Shown: piece after piece, positions 39,385-47,511 of the stretch
Layout: each line of letters starts with the position of its first letter
How positions within the stretch are numbered: the stretch's first letter is position 1
NCBI RefSeq assembly: GCF_004216555.1
Contig: NZ_SGWQ01000001.1
Span: forward strand, 803,126 to 867,125
Direction of reading: 5' to 3'
Length of the DNA stretch: 64,000 nt
From: Herbihabitans rhizosphaerae
Lineage (GTDB): Bacteria; Actinomycetota; Actinomycetes; Mycobacteriales; Pseudonocardiaceae
The notes under the pieces: model-generated
The model's input: only the letters and a program-made list of their open reading frames with translations
Told to the model about the DNA's origin: nothing
Databases searched by the model: none
Program-made: the position numbers and the translations under genes

Positions 39385-39873
39385 ATGAACGCCGACACCG
39401 TCGCCGAGGTCCTCGCCAAGCCGATCTCGCTGGAACTGCTGAACGGCCCCACGCTGGCCCGCTTCGCCTACACCGGCCTGGACGGTGACCCGCGCGTGGT
39501 GCCGGTCGGCTTCGCCTGGACGGGCACCGACCTGGTGCTCGCCACCGCGGTGAAGTCGGCCAAGGTCGCCGCGCTGCGGGCGAACCCGCGCGTCGCCGTC
39601 ACCATCGACACCGAGGACTGGCCGCGCCGCGCGCTGCTCATCCGCGGCGGCGCCACCGTCGAGATCGTGGACGGCGTCCCCACCGAGTACGTCGACGGCG
39701 GCCGCAAGAGCGTCCCGCCCGCCGAGTTCCCCGCCTGGGAGCAGGGCGTGCACACCCTGTTCGACCAGATGGCCCGCATCACGATCACCCCGGACTGGGC
39801 CAAGCTCCTGGATTTCGAGACCACGATCCCCAAGGCCGTCGAGGACCTCGCCCGCGCCAAGTTCGGCGGCTGA
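39385..39873 (+). CDS. Pyridoxamine-5'-phosphate oxidase family (flavin-binding split barrel) protein
   Basis: The start is ATG 39385, behind GGAAGGA. The 162-residue protein shows the split-barrel order LARFAYTGLDGDPRVVPVGFAW, LVLATAVKSAKVAALRANPRVAV and TIDTEDWPRRALLIRGGATVE. These bind FMN or F420. Many actinobacterial members reduce unusual substrates with F420. The stop codon is inside a GAGTCCCGCG repeat site. It is divergent from the DinB gene. Confidence 0.78.
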   Translation: MNADTVAEVLAKPISLELLNGPTLARFAYTGLDGDPRVVPVGFAWTGTDLVLATAVKSAKVAALRANPRVAVTIDTEDWPRRALLIRGGATVEIVDGVPTEYVDGGRKSVPPAEFPAWEQGVHTLFDQMARITITPDWAKLLDFETTIPKAVEDLARAKFGG

Positions 39874-39916
39874 TGCACAGCGCGGAACTCACCGGTGCAC
39901 AGCGCGGGACTCGCGA
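39873..39916. repeat. Intergenic GAGTCCCGCG repeat cluster, site 4 (reverse units)
   Basis: Two reversed units, ATGCACAGCGCGGAACTCACCG and GTGCACAGCGCGGGACTCGCG, overlap the stop codon of the flavin-binding protein. No forward units follow. It marks the left edge of the lower-GC accessory island. Confidence 0.85.
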
Positions 39917-40107
39917 AAACCCCACACCCCGGCCCACCTACGAGGGTACGGGGCTTGCTGAGCGGAGGTGCTGGACGTCACTCGAACCTTGGTCCGAGAT
40001 AGGTGAGGCTTGCGAAGGCGACCAAGGCCACTCGCCAAGATCAGTGTCCTGGGCCATGGGTATCACCCGACATGCCCGTTCGCCGGATGACCGCCCGGCG
40101 GCGTTGA

Positions 40108-40245
40108 GTGCCCCTTGGGATCGAGTCGTGGCGACTAGCGAAGATGTACGACATCTCAGACACCACGGTCATGGCACAGCTGAAGCGGCGGGCGTACTGG
40201 CAACTGAAGCGGGCGGACCCGAAGGGATCCTCCCGAAGTAGGTCA
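40108..40245 (+). pseudogene. HTH-like gene fragment at the left island edge
   Basis: A short frame encodes GIESWRLAKMYDISDTTVMAQLKRRAYWQLKRA, which resembles a helix-turn-helix C-terminus of the ImmA/IrrE or resolvase kind (LAKxYxISxTTVxxxLKR). It has no proper start and becomes Arg/Ser-rich and unnatural afterwards. Probably a relic. The rest of 39917-40318 (402 bp) holds no complete gene; the base composition drops here. Confidence 0.4.
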
Positions 40246-40318
40246 CGAAGTCGACCACTGCCCCGGACATGTCGTGCATCTGCCACCAGATCCCGGATGC
40301 CACTACTACGCTGTTGCT

Positions 40319-40969
40319 GTGCCTGAATATCCGACGCCGACACACGTCCTGACGAAGGACGCTGTGCGCTGGAGTATCGACACGCTCGGCGCCTTGCGGT
40401 TGCACCCGACGTTCGTGATGTACCTGTATCTACGCACGCAGCAGCGGGCAGGCACGCTGGCGACGGCATCAGCCAAATCGGAAGAGCTCCTCGCGCTTAT
40501 TACAATGCCGGGACATCCAACGAAGCCGTATTACTTCCCGCTGATCGACCGCGGCAAGCGCACTGGCAAGCCGCTGTCGACGTTCTGGCGTGCGGAGAAC
40601 ATCTCCGGAAGCTGGTCGCCCGGCTCGATCCGTCGCCTGCAGGGTGGCGGATGGCTCGGGGCGGACGAGAGCGCGTATGCCTGGCCGGACAACCATGTCG
40701 ATCTCGCGCTCAAGCAGATGCTCTACGGCAAGCCGGTCTCCGCGTTGGCAATCGGTGCCTACTTCCTCCGCAATGACGGGTTTGTCTTGGCTGACAGACT
40801 CGCTGCTGAGGACGTCATCGCGGGCTTCCGCGCCAAGTTCGACTACCCCGATGACACCGAGGGTGAGTTCTCGAAGCTGTTTGTGATTGATTCCCCTGAG
40901 GTGCCGTTCGACTGGTTCGAACCTGCTCAGCCGACCAAACGCCTCCTCGGGGAACTGGCTGATGTTTAA
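40319..40969 (+). CDS. Protein of unknown family leading the McrB/McrC operon
   Basis: The start is taken as GTG 40319, giving 216 residues; GTG 40274 would add 15. A TACGCT hexamer ends 6 nt before 40319, so it may be leaderless. The protein begins VPEYPTPTHVLTKDAVRWSIDTLGALRLHPTF. It contains YYFPLIDRGKRTGKPLSTFWRAENISGSWSPGSIRRL, cut for length, with key residues F-W-R-A-E and S-W-S-P-G. It ends acidic. No signal peptide, membrane helix or known catalytic motif. It overlaps the McrB-like gene by 8 bp (ATGTTTAA). Because the McrB-like protein lacks an N-terminal recognition domain, this protein is a candidate target-recognition or sensor subunit; that is inference. Confidence 0.7.
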   Translation: MPEYPTPTHVLTKDAVRWSIDTLGALRLHPTFVMYLYLRTQQRAGTLATASAKSEELLALITMPGHPTKPYYFPLIDRGKRTGKPLSTFWRAENISGSWSPGSIRRLQGGGWLGADESAYAWPDNHVDLALKQMLYGKPVSALAIGAYFLRNDGFVLADRLAAEDVIAGFRAKFDYPDDTEGEFSKLFVIDSPEVPFDWFEPAQPTKRLLGELADV

Positions 40970-41927
40970 ACGGCTTGTGCCGGGCGTGCGCACTCTGGGA
41001 GCGGACGATCTCGGGATCGGTGTCAAGGCAGCAGCGGCGGCCAGCCACGCCTCATCATCGCCGGATGCACCAGACATTCCAGCTGATCACCCGATGATCC
41101 AAGAGATCATCCGGCTAGCTAAGATGTTTGGCGGCGTAATTCTCTCCGGTCCGCCGGGAACGTCGAAGTCCTTCTTCGCTGCGGCGGCAGGGCAGGTGCT
41201 GGCCGGGTACAGCGATCAGCGGCTGCGATTCGTCCAATTCCACGCCAGCTATCAGTACGAAGACTTCATGCTGGGATTCCGTCCGAAGAACGACGGTGGA
41301 TTCACATTCAAGGAGGGCCCGTTTCTCAAGCTCGTGCGTGACGCGGCGACCGACCCTGGCAACACATATGTCCTGGTCATTGACGAGTTGTCGCGGGCCG
41401 ACGTCGGCCGGGTGTTCGGTGAGGCACTGACCTATGTCGAGCGCACCAAGCGAGAACTGCAGTTCAACATCGCTAACGGCGACAAGATCACGGTTCCGAC
41501 CAACTTCGTCATTCTGGCGACGATGAATCCCTTCGACCGCGGAGTGGATGAAGTCGACGCAGCCTTTGAACGTCGCTTCGGCAAGATCACGATGGATCCT
41601 GACCGCGAGTTGCTGGACGAGATGCTGACGGATAACGGGATGGATGAGGCATTGAAGGCCCGGGTCCTCAGGTGGTTCGGCCGGATCAATAGTCACGCCA
41701 ACAAGAACGCAGCTGCCGCCGTAGGCCACGCCTACTTCGCCACGGCCACCGATGAGGCCAGCCTCACCGACATTTGGGAGTACCAACTCAAATACGTGGT
41801 GCAGCGTGCTTTCCGGCGCGATGAGCCCACTCGCGAGGCGTTCGACACGGCGTGGCAGCACATCTTCCAGGCGCCTGAGGCGCCACCGGTCGAGCCCGCT
41901 GGCGTTGACTCGGGCGAGCGCGCGTGA
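40962..41927 (+). CDS. McrB-like AAA+ ATPase/GTPase
   Basis: The 321-residue protein is one AAA+ domain with a short N-tail: Walker A GPPGTSKS (63-70), Walker B VLVIDELSRAD (137-147), sensor-1 ATMNP (186-190) and the arginine-finger region DAAFERRF (200-207). The order, with SRADVGRVFGEAL and MNPFDRGVDEVD, is that of McrB/MoxR-like motors. McrB of E. coli uses GTP, but its hallmark MNTADRS is here MNPFDRG, so nucleotide choice is open. The roughly 160-residue DNA-binding N-terminus of McrB is missing. ATGA overlap with the McrC-like gene shows tight coupling. Confidence 0.87.
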   Translation: MFKRLVPGVRTLGADDLGIGVKAAAAASHASSSPDAPDIPADHPMIQEIIRLAKMFGGVILSGPPGTSKSFFAAAAGQVLAGYSDQRLRFVQFHASYQYEDFMLGFRPKNDGGFTFKEGPFLKLVRDAATDPGNTYVLVIDELSRADVGRVFGEALTYVERTKRELQFNIANGDKITVPTNFVILATMNPFDRGVDEVDAAFERRFGKITMDPDRELLDEMLTDNGMDEALKARVLRWFGRINSHANKNAAAAVGHAYFATATDEASLTDIWEYQLKYVVQRAFRRDEPTREAFDTAWQHIFQAPEAPPVEPAGVDSGERA

Positions 41928-43330
41928 CCGGGCCTCGGAGCGGCGGCGTCGTCGTGGTCGAGTGCGCTGAGTACGACCATATCGACATCGATGCAGGGCT
42001 CTGGCTAGACGAGCGCCACCAAACCAAGTTCAACTCTGAGATCGACGGCCGGGACATCCTGCGGGCCACCTTCAAGAAGGGTGTCCTGAAACTGCAGGCC
42101 ACCTCGTACGTCGGCGTGATTCCGCTCAACGAATACGTGGTCGTCCGTGTGAAGCCTCGCGTCCCGATCGCCAACCTGACCCGAATGGTCATCGAGACCG
42201 GTCACAACGTCCTACCCCTGTCGACGTTCCGCGAGTACTCCGGTCGAGGCACAGCTGACGACTGGGCGATGGACATCTACACCGATGCATTGCTGGATCA
42301 TGTGGACACCATCCTCGACGCAGGACTGTTGCGCACCTACACGAATCGCCAGGGTGAGGGGCACTTCCCACACGGACGGATCGACTTCACGCGCACTATG
42401 CAGCGTTTTGCGGCCCGGGGCGTCGACAACAAGGCGGCCTACTCATGGTTCGAACGCACCGTTGACACGCCCGCCAATCGCTGCGTAAAAGCCGCGATGG
42501 AGGTCGTGCATGAACACCTCTCCAAGGCACGGTCCAAGCCGCGCAAAGGCGACCGGGCGAAGTTGGCCCGTCTAGCTGGGCAGTTCCACGCGTTCGTGGA
42601 AGTCTCCGACGACCCGGACTACCGATTCCTTGATGACCCCGAGGTGCTCGGGTTGACGCCTTTGCCTGACCCTCGCGCCTACTACCACCCAGTGCTCGAC
42701 CTGGCCATCCTCATATTGCAGGGCGTTGGTATCGCACTGGAACTGGGCGGCAATGACGTGCAGCTCAGGTCGCTCCTGATCGACACCAACAAGCTGTTCG
42801 AGAACTTCGTCCGGGTGAGTTTGGCCAAGCAGGCCAAGAAGTTGGGATGGCCCGTGGCTGTGCTCGACGGCAATGCCGAGGGCAAGGTCGACCTCTATGA
42901 CGTGCCTGACCCGCCTCCTGCGCCCTTCGGCGTGCCCTTGGAAGCACTGGCATCCGATGACCCCGGCAAGGCGCAACCAGACATTGTTCTCCGTGCTCTC
43001 GATGGCAGTTTCCCACTGGTGGCAGAGGTCAAGAACACCGCCCATGGCAAGGATGCCCAGGCCGATAATGTGCTACCAGAGCGGGGCGAGGTCGAGCAGG
43101 CGATAACCTACGCGCTGCGCTACGGACGCGACTTCACTTTGCTCATCCATCCATGGATCAACGGGGCCAAGGGACTGATTTACGTCGGCCGAGTGCGTTC
43201 GGTGGACGTGTACGCCTACCGCCTCGATCTGTCGTCCAACAAGCACATCGACACCGCGCTGGCAGACATGGCCGCAACGGTGGGCGGCTTAGCGGGACTG
43301 ACCGAGTCTCAGACGCCGACCTCCGGTTGA
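41924..43330 (+). CDS. McrC-like nuclease subunit
   Basis: The 468-residue protein has an N-terminal beta-rich region and the McrC core LLIDTNKLFENFVRVSL (284-300). The PD-(D/E)xK nuclease motif is D353 in QPDIVL with E368-V-K370 in VAEVKNT, followed by the usual QAITYALRYG helix. In McrBC-type complexes this subunit cuts DNA once the McrB ring has translocated. The last 22 bp overlap the convergent methyltransferase gene. All catalytic residues are intact, unlike the broken integrase nearby, so the system is probably functional. Confidence 0.88.
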   Translation: MTGPRSGGVVVVECAEYDHIDIDAGLWLDERHQTKFNSEIDGRDILRATFKKGVLKLQATSYVGVIPLNEYVVVRVKPRVPIANLTRMVIETGHNVLPLSTFREYSGRGTADDWAMDIYTDALLDHVDTILDAGLLRTYTNRQGEGHFPHGRIDFTRTMQRFAARGVDNKAAYSWFERTVDTPANRCVKAAMEVVHEHLSKARSKPRKGDRAKLARLAGQFHAFVEVSDDPDYRFLDDPEVLGLTPLPDPRAYYHPVLDLAILILQGVGIALELGGNDVQLRSLLIDTNKLFENFVRVSLAKQAKKLGWPVAVLDGNAEGKVDLYDVPDPPPAPFGVPLEALASDDPGKAQPDIVLRALDGSFPLVAEVKNTAHGKDAQADNVLPERGEVEQAITYALRYGRDFTLLIHPWINGAKGLIYVGRVRSVDVYAYRLDLSSNKHIDTALADMAATVGGLAGLTESQTPTSG

Positions 43331-44457
43331 TCCATCCAGTTGACGAGATCAACCCCGATGGCGTCACGGCCTTCCTCGATAGCGGTCTTGAGCGTCGTGC
43401 CGGTGCCCGCGAAAGGGTCGAGCACGACACCTCGTGCGGGAGCCTCGTGGCCACAATCGGTCCAGCCGACGGTGCGCTTCTTGGCGAAGGTGAACTCGCG
43501 GAAGTAGCCACCGAGCGCCGCCTTCGCCTCAGCCGCCAACCGCTGCACCTCAAGGCTGTTTCGGCCAGTGCCGCTCTGGAACTTGGTTGCCTTGCCGGCG
43601 TCGGAGACACCGAAGGCCTGAATGGCACGAATGTGTTCGGGCGTGAGCTTGTGCTCCCTGGCAAGCTCCATCGCACGACGAGCCTGCGGACGCTCTGGGT
43701 CCAACTCGGCGGTCCGCTCGATCACGCGCTTTCGAGGTGCTCTGCACTCGGCGCAGACCTGCTCAGGAGCTGCCAGCTTTATAGCGCGGCGGACGAGCTC
43801 GCGAGGATAGGGCGCCAGGTGCGCGCCCATGTTTCGCTCCGGATTGATCGTCCAGACGTCACCAGGGTTAGCGCCATTGCCGAACTCCTCGGAGTAGCCA
43901 AATAGGTCGTAGTAGTAGTCGGGCTTATAGGTGAGGTGGATGACGTATTCATGACGGTTGGCCAGTCGGTTCTTCACCGGGTCCGGCATACCGGACTCCT
44001 TGGCCCAGATGATCCGGTTGCGGATGAGCCAGTTGCCCTTGGCAGCCTGCCACTCAATATGTCCCGGGATGCCGATGAGCGACTTGTTGAAATAGGTGTC
44101 GCCGACATTCAGAAAGACAGACCCGTATGGACGGAGGACACGGCGCCACTCGTCAAGACACGCCATGATTGACTCGACGTACGCGTCCGGAGTCGACTCC
44201 AGGCCGATCTGGTCCGGGTGACCATAGTTACGCTTGTTCCAGTACGGCGGCGAGGTAACGATCAGGTCGACGGAGTCGTCGGGAAGTCCAGTCTTGCGAG
44301 CATCGCCCGACGTGAACTTGAGGCTAGGCTCAAGCAAGTCACGATCCCAGTCAGCCAGTTGGGTGATGCTGGCAGTGCCGAGGTGAGGTCGGGCTGCGAC
44401 AGGCTCCGAATCGGCCTGCGACGCCCTCGATGCGGCGGTCAGTGAGGTGTGGCTCAT
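43309..44457 (-). CDS. Beta-class DNA methyltransferase (N4-cytosine or N6-adenine)
   Basis: The start is taken as ATG 44457, with GGAG 9 nt upstream; GTG 44472 would add 5 residues. The 382-residue protein has motif IV TSPPYW (68-73) before motif I DPFAGTGTT (347-355), the circularly permuted beta-class order. The catalytic TSPPYW form is common in N4-cytosine methylases and some N6-adenine ones. An inserted segment carries CAECRAPRKRV and TDCGHEAP, a possible zinc knuckle. It converges with mcrC-like by 22 bp and most likely protects the host from the McrBC-like nuclease. The motif it methylates is unknown. Confidence 0.92.
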   Translation of the reverse strand: MSHTSLTAASRASQADSEPVAARPHLGTASITQLADWDRDLLEPSLKFTSGDARKTGLPDDSVDLIVTSPPYWNKRNYGHPDQIGLESTPDAYVESIMACLDEWRRVLRPYGSVFLNVGDTYFNKSLIGIPGHIEWQAAKGNWLIRNRIIWAKESGMPDPVKNRLANRHEYVIHLTYKPDYYYDLFGYSEEFGNGANPGDVWTINPERNMGAHLAPYPRELVRRAIKLAAPEQVCAECRAPRKRVIERTAELDPERPQARRAMELAREHKLTPEHIRAIQAFGVSDAGKATKFQSGTGRNSLEVQRLAAEAKAALGGYFREFTFAKKRTVGWTDCGHEAPARGVVLDPFAGTGTTLKTAIEEGRDAIGVDLVNWMDQPEVGV

Positions 44458-44472
44458 CGGGTGGGACTCCAC

Positions 44473-44770
44473 ATGGTCGGTCGTCGTACTTCAGTCTGGT
44501 CGTCGCGCTTCTGGACGTTAGATCGGGGGTCTGACAGGCCACCTTTTGCGCAGTTCAGAGGCCTACGTCTCTAGGTATATCGAGAAAGTTCAAGCTCGTC
44601 GAGCACCGCAGCGGCGCGTCGTCCCAACTTCTCATCAGCCCCATGCGTCACGTGCCCGGCATCGACGCCCACGTAGTTGCGGCCCCCTTGTTGGTCGTCT
44701 AGAGCCAGGGACACCTCACAGCCGGTCGATCCAGATGTCCCGTCGCGCCGGTCCAGACAAGCCGTCGCGG
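44473..44770. other. Gene-poor stretch in the island
   Basis: No gene I can support lies here. A minus-strand frame ending near 44571 (ALDDQQGGRNYVGVDAGHVT) looks fairly natural but has no start in context and no family. The region is lower in GC than the core and includes a run of stops in all frames. It probably holds the methyltransferase promoter and the decayed 5' end of the integrase. Confidence 0.5.
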
Positions 44771-45813
44771 GCCTGAGTGCTTGGAACGGCTGTACGCGAA
44801 GCTGGCCACGATGAAGACGCGGGCAGGAACGGAGTTCAAGCCGGCACGAATTCATCAGATTCACCGCGTCGCGCGCACCGTGCTCGCCCAAACCCATCGG
44901 CGCGACCACATCACCAACAACCGGCAAAGCTGGCCAAGCCGCCACGAATACCTGACGAGGAAATCAGCCCATTCACTGAGGAGGAAGCTGCCAAAATTCT
45001 GGCTGCCGCCGACTCGTTTCGGAACATCGCCCGGTTCGTCATCGCCCTTACGCTTGGGCTACGAAAAGGTGAGGCGCTCGGCCCTGAAGTGGCGATATAC
45101 TGACTTTGAGAAGCGCACGCTTTCGGTTCGGCGCACAGTTCGACGGCTGAAGTGGAAGCACGGATGCGACGCGCGGCTCTGTGTGGCCACCGGTACGGCG
45201 GACACTGTCCACAACGGCGCGACGGTGGAATGGTCGTCGCCGAGGTGAAGTCGAACGCCGGGAAACAGACGATCGGCCTGCCGGAACAACTGGTCGTGGT
45301 GTTGACCGAACACCGCGAGCGTCAGAACAAGGAACGCCGGCAACCTGTGGCATCACGAGGACTGGGTGTTTCCGAATCACGTCGGAAAGCCAACCCATAC
45401 TCGCATAGACCACGACACATGGAAGGCCCTACTTCGGCGTGCCGGCGTGCGTGACGCCCGGCTGCACGACGCGCGGCACACGGCCGCCACCATGCTTGCT
45501 TGCCTTGGGAGCCCAACAGCGGGCCGCCATGGACGTGATGGGCTGGTCTGAGGCGTCAATGACGAAGCGATACCAGCACGTCGATAGCGAGCTGGTGGCC
45601 GCGATCGCCGACCAGGTGGTCGCCCACATCTGGGGCGACCCGGATGCCGAGCCCGGCGAGATCGAGGAGCTGTCCGACGAACAGGTAGCCGCGCTCCGCC
45701 GGTTCGCCCAAGCCCGACCGGACCTCTGGACGGCCTACTTCGGCGACCTCGACGGCGACGATGACGGCCAGTCCGACACCGTGCCGGTTGGCCGTCTGAA
45801 CGGGGTCAACTGA
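44770..45813 (+). pseudogene. Frameshifted tyrosine recombinase (integrase)
   Basis: One integrase can be read across at least four frame changes. The N-terminal core-binding part (LERLYAKLATMKTRAGTEFK, near 44780) is followed by PPRIPDEEISPFTEEEAAKILAA (near 44940). Next come LGLRKGEALG with the first catalytic Arg (near 45055), a strand region WRYTDFEKRTLSVRRTV, VKSNAGKQTIGLPEQLVVVL (near 45250), and LHDARHTAATML with His-x-x-Arg (near 45460). KRYQHVDSEL with the catalytic Tyr (near 45570) and an acidic tail end at TGA 45813. All catalytic residues survive, but in different frames. It is aimed at the tRNA-Ser gene 85 bp further on, its probable attachment site. Confidence 0.9.
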
Positions 45814-45839
45814 GACGGAAACTGAGACGGACTGGGTCT

Positions 45840-45892
45840 GAACAGGGAAACCCCGGCAACCGTACTTCCTGGTTGCCGGGGTTTCCCTGTTC
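45840..45892. terminator. Perfect 22-bp stem hairpin between integrase and tRNA-Ser
   Basis: The arm 45840-45861 pairs exactly with 45871-45892 across a 9-nt loop; the core is CCCCGGCAACC/GGTTGCCGGGG flanked by CAGGGAAA/TTTCCCTG. It lies 6 bp beyond the tRNA-Ser 3' end and 26 bp beyond the integrase stop, so it can end both transcripts. Confidence 0.88.
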
Positions 45893-45897
45893 AAGAG

Positions 45898-45984
45898 CGG
45901 TGGCGGTGGGATTTGAACCCACGGAGGGCGTGAACCCTCACACGCTTTCGAGGCGTGCTCCTTCGGCCGCTCGGACACGCCACC
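45898..45984 (-). tRNA. tRNA-Ser (anticodon CGA)
   Basis: Minus strand: acceptor GGTGGCG pairs with CGCCACC, discriminator G. The anticodon arm CACGC-CTCGAAA-GCGTG gives CGA (codon UCG). The extra arm GAGGGTTCACGCCCTC and T arm GTGGGTTCAAATCCCAC are normal for serine. CCA is not encoded. The 3' half faces the integrase relic, the usual place for an attB core. Confidence 0.95.
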
Positions 45985-46006
45985 GCCGGACAGAGTACAA
46001 GAGTGG

Positions 46007-46612
46007 TTACTTCCAGCCGCGCATGACCTCGGCGAGACGGGTGCGCGAACGGGACAGCCGGCCGCGCACGGCCTGCTCGGAAGCGCCGACGACGAGGGCG
46101 ATCTCGGCGTAGCTCAGCCCGTCCACCTCGGCGAGCAGCCAGGCCACCCGCTGCCCTGGCGGCAACTGCCGCAGCGCCACCCGCAGCGCCCGCACGCCAG
46201 CACCCGCGACGGCGGCGCGCTGCGGGTCGGCGCTCACCCCGTCACCGCCGGAACTGCCCACCACGGTGCCGATGATGTCCGACAGCTCCTCGGTGGGGTG
46301 GGTGCGGCGGTCGGCGCGCTTGCGCAACAGCGCGAGGCACTGCCGGTGCGCGATGCGGAACAGCCACGTGCGCACGGCCGCCGGGTCGATCAGTTCGGAC
46401 AGCCTGCGCCAGGCGGTGACGAACACCTCCTGGGTCACGTCCTCGGCCTCTTCCGGGTCGTGCAGCATGCGCAGGGCCAGCCTGCGAACGCGCTCGGAGT
46501 ACCGGTTCACGAGCATCTCGAACGCGGCGACATCGCCGTCGGCGGCGCGTGCCGCGATCACGGCGTCCGGGATGTCTACTGTGGACTGTTCAGCCTCGGT
46601 CAGAGCCGCCAA
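46007..46612 (-). CDS. ECF-type RNA polymerase sigma factor
   Basis: The start is set at TTG 46612, 8 nt behind GGAGG. The longer frame to 46678 would read through a large hairpin (46632-46672) and looks non-coding. The 201-residue product has sigma region 2 (FEMLVNRYSERVRRLALRML, DPEEAEDVTQEVFVTAW) and region 4 (LRQLPPGQRVAWLLAEVDGLSYAEIALVVGASEQAVRGRLSRSRTRL, cut: key part SYAEIA..GASEQAVRGRLSR). No anti-sigma gene is adjacent, and the regulon is unknown. A near-copy of the GTCCACWGTGGAC palindrome is within the first codons. Confidence 0.87.
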   Translation of the reverse strand: MAALTEAEQSTVDIPDAVIAARAADGDVAAFEMLVNRYSERVRRLALRMLHDPEEAEDVTQEVFVTAWRRLSELIDPAAVRTWLFRIAHRQCLALLRKRADRRTHPTEELSDIIGTVVGSSGGDGVSADPQRAAVAGAGVRALRVALRQLPPGQRVAWLLAEVDGLSYAEIALVVGASEQAVRGRLSRSRTRLAEVMRGWK

Positions 46613-46631
46613 GCCAAAGCCCTCCAACGCC

Positions 46632-46672
46632 CGATCGGGTTGGCCCGCAAGGAATGCGGACCAACCCGATCG
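46632..46672 (-). terminator. Long hairpin between the small antitoxin-like gene and the sigma gene
   Basis: CGATCGGGTTGG (46632-46643) pairs with 46661-46672. Inside it CCGCA (46645-46649) pairs with TGCGG (46655-46659) over a GGAAT-type loop. It lies between minus-strand genes 46758-46949 and 46007-46612 and probably ends the first transcript. A smaller GTCACCC/GGGTGAC hairpin is at 46723-46740. Confidence 0.75.
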
Positions 46673-46757
46673 TCTCAACGCGAGGCCGGCCTGGCCTGCT
46701 GAAACAGCCGCAGCGGCAGTGAGTCACCCCGTTGGGTGACCCCGCGCGGCGATCAGC

Positions 46758-46949
46758 TCACCCTTGGCCGGGGAGCTTGTCCCTGAAGTTGTCGAAGCCC
46801 TCCTGGGCCCGGTCCTGCATGTCCTGGGGGCCGCCCTGCTCTTCCTGCGGGGCTTCCTGACCCTGGTCCTGCCCCTGACCGCCGAACTTCTCCTTGGCCT
46901 GGTCGACGAACTCTCCGGCCTTGTCCTTCATCTCGTCGAAAATGCCCAT
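46758..46949 (-). CDS. Small antitoxin-family (MT0933-like) protein, 63 aa
   Basis: The start is ATG 46949 (MGIFDEMKDKAGEFVDQAKEKFGG). It is a charged, amphipathic-helix protein with a Gln/Gly/Glu-rich C-terminus, and the MGI(F/D)..KxKAx..V/I pattern is that of the MT0933/Rv0909-type antitoxin family. A relative lies at 53160-53372. No toxin gene is adjacent, so these may be stress proteins or orphans. The role is not established. Confidence 0.7.
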   Translation of the reverse strand: MGIFDEMKDKAGEFVDQAKEKFGGQGQDQGQEAPQEEQGGPQDMQDRAQEGFDNFRDKLPGQG

Positions 46950-47055
46950 GTCGACGACACCTCCGTGGTCGGCGGACCGATCCGGTACCGGCCCGGTCAC
47001 TCCGAACGGATTCCCGGCAAGCCGACGCCCTCACGTCGATGTGATTCAGCTCACA

Positions 47056-47511
47056 TCAGCGATGATCGGCGAAGAACTCGTCCAGCAGCGCGGCGCACTC
47101 CCGCTCCAACACCCCGCTGACGACCTCGGGCCGGTGGGTCAGCCGCCGGTCGCGCACCACGTCCCACAGCGAGCCGACCGCCCCGGTGCGCGGCTCCCAC
47201 GCCCCGAACACGACCCGCGCGATCCGCGCGAGCACCAGCGCGCCCGCGCACATCGTGCACGGCTCGACGGTCACCACGAGCGTGCAACCGCCCAGCCGCC
47301 AGCCGTCGCCGAACCGCTCCGCCGCCGCCCGCAGCGCCAGCACCTCGGCGTGCGCGGTCGGATCGCCGAGCGCCTCGCGGGCATTGCACGCCGAGGCCAG
47401 GTCCGAGCCGTCCGGGGCGAGCACGAGAGCGCCGATCGGCACGTCACCGCTGTCCGCCGCGCGGCGGGCCACCGCGATCGCGGCACGCATGGCCCGCTCG
47501 TCGGCGGTCAC
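47056..47511 (-). CDS. tadA: tRNA-specific adenosine deaminase
   Basis: TadA converts A34 of tRNA-Arg(ACG) to inosine. The start is GTG 47511, overlapping the stop of the gene upstream (GTGA). The 151-residue protein has the deaminase zinc motifs HAE (54-56) and PCTMC (Cys85, Cys88), and the catalytic Glu56. This matches the mycobacterial operon with its partner protein gene. Confidence 0.95.
   Translation of the reverse strand: MTADERAMRAAIAVARRAADSGDVPIGALVLAPDGSDLASACNAREALGDPTAHAEVLALRAAAERFGDGWRLGGCTLVVTVEPCTMCAGALVLARIARVVFGAWEPRTGAVGSLWDVVRDRRLTHRPEVVSGVLERECAALLDEFFADHR

Noticed and set aside
39917..40010. A possible attL partner of tRNA-Ser(CGA), because AGCGGAGGTGCTGG looks a little like AGCGGTGGCGGTGG.
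   Set aside because: Only a short, gapped match is found and the T-arm is absent. It is not better than chance in this composition.
44571..44945. A 124-residue minus-strand frame in the island.
   Set aside because: It overlaps the integrase relic, has no Shine-Dalgarno sequence, and only its last part looks natural; no family was recognised.
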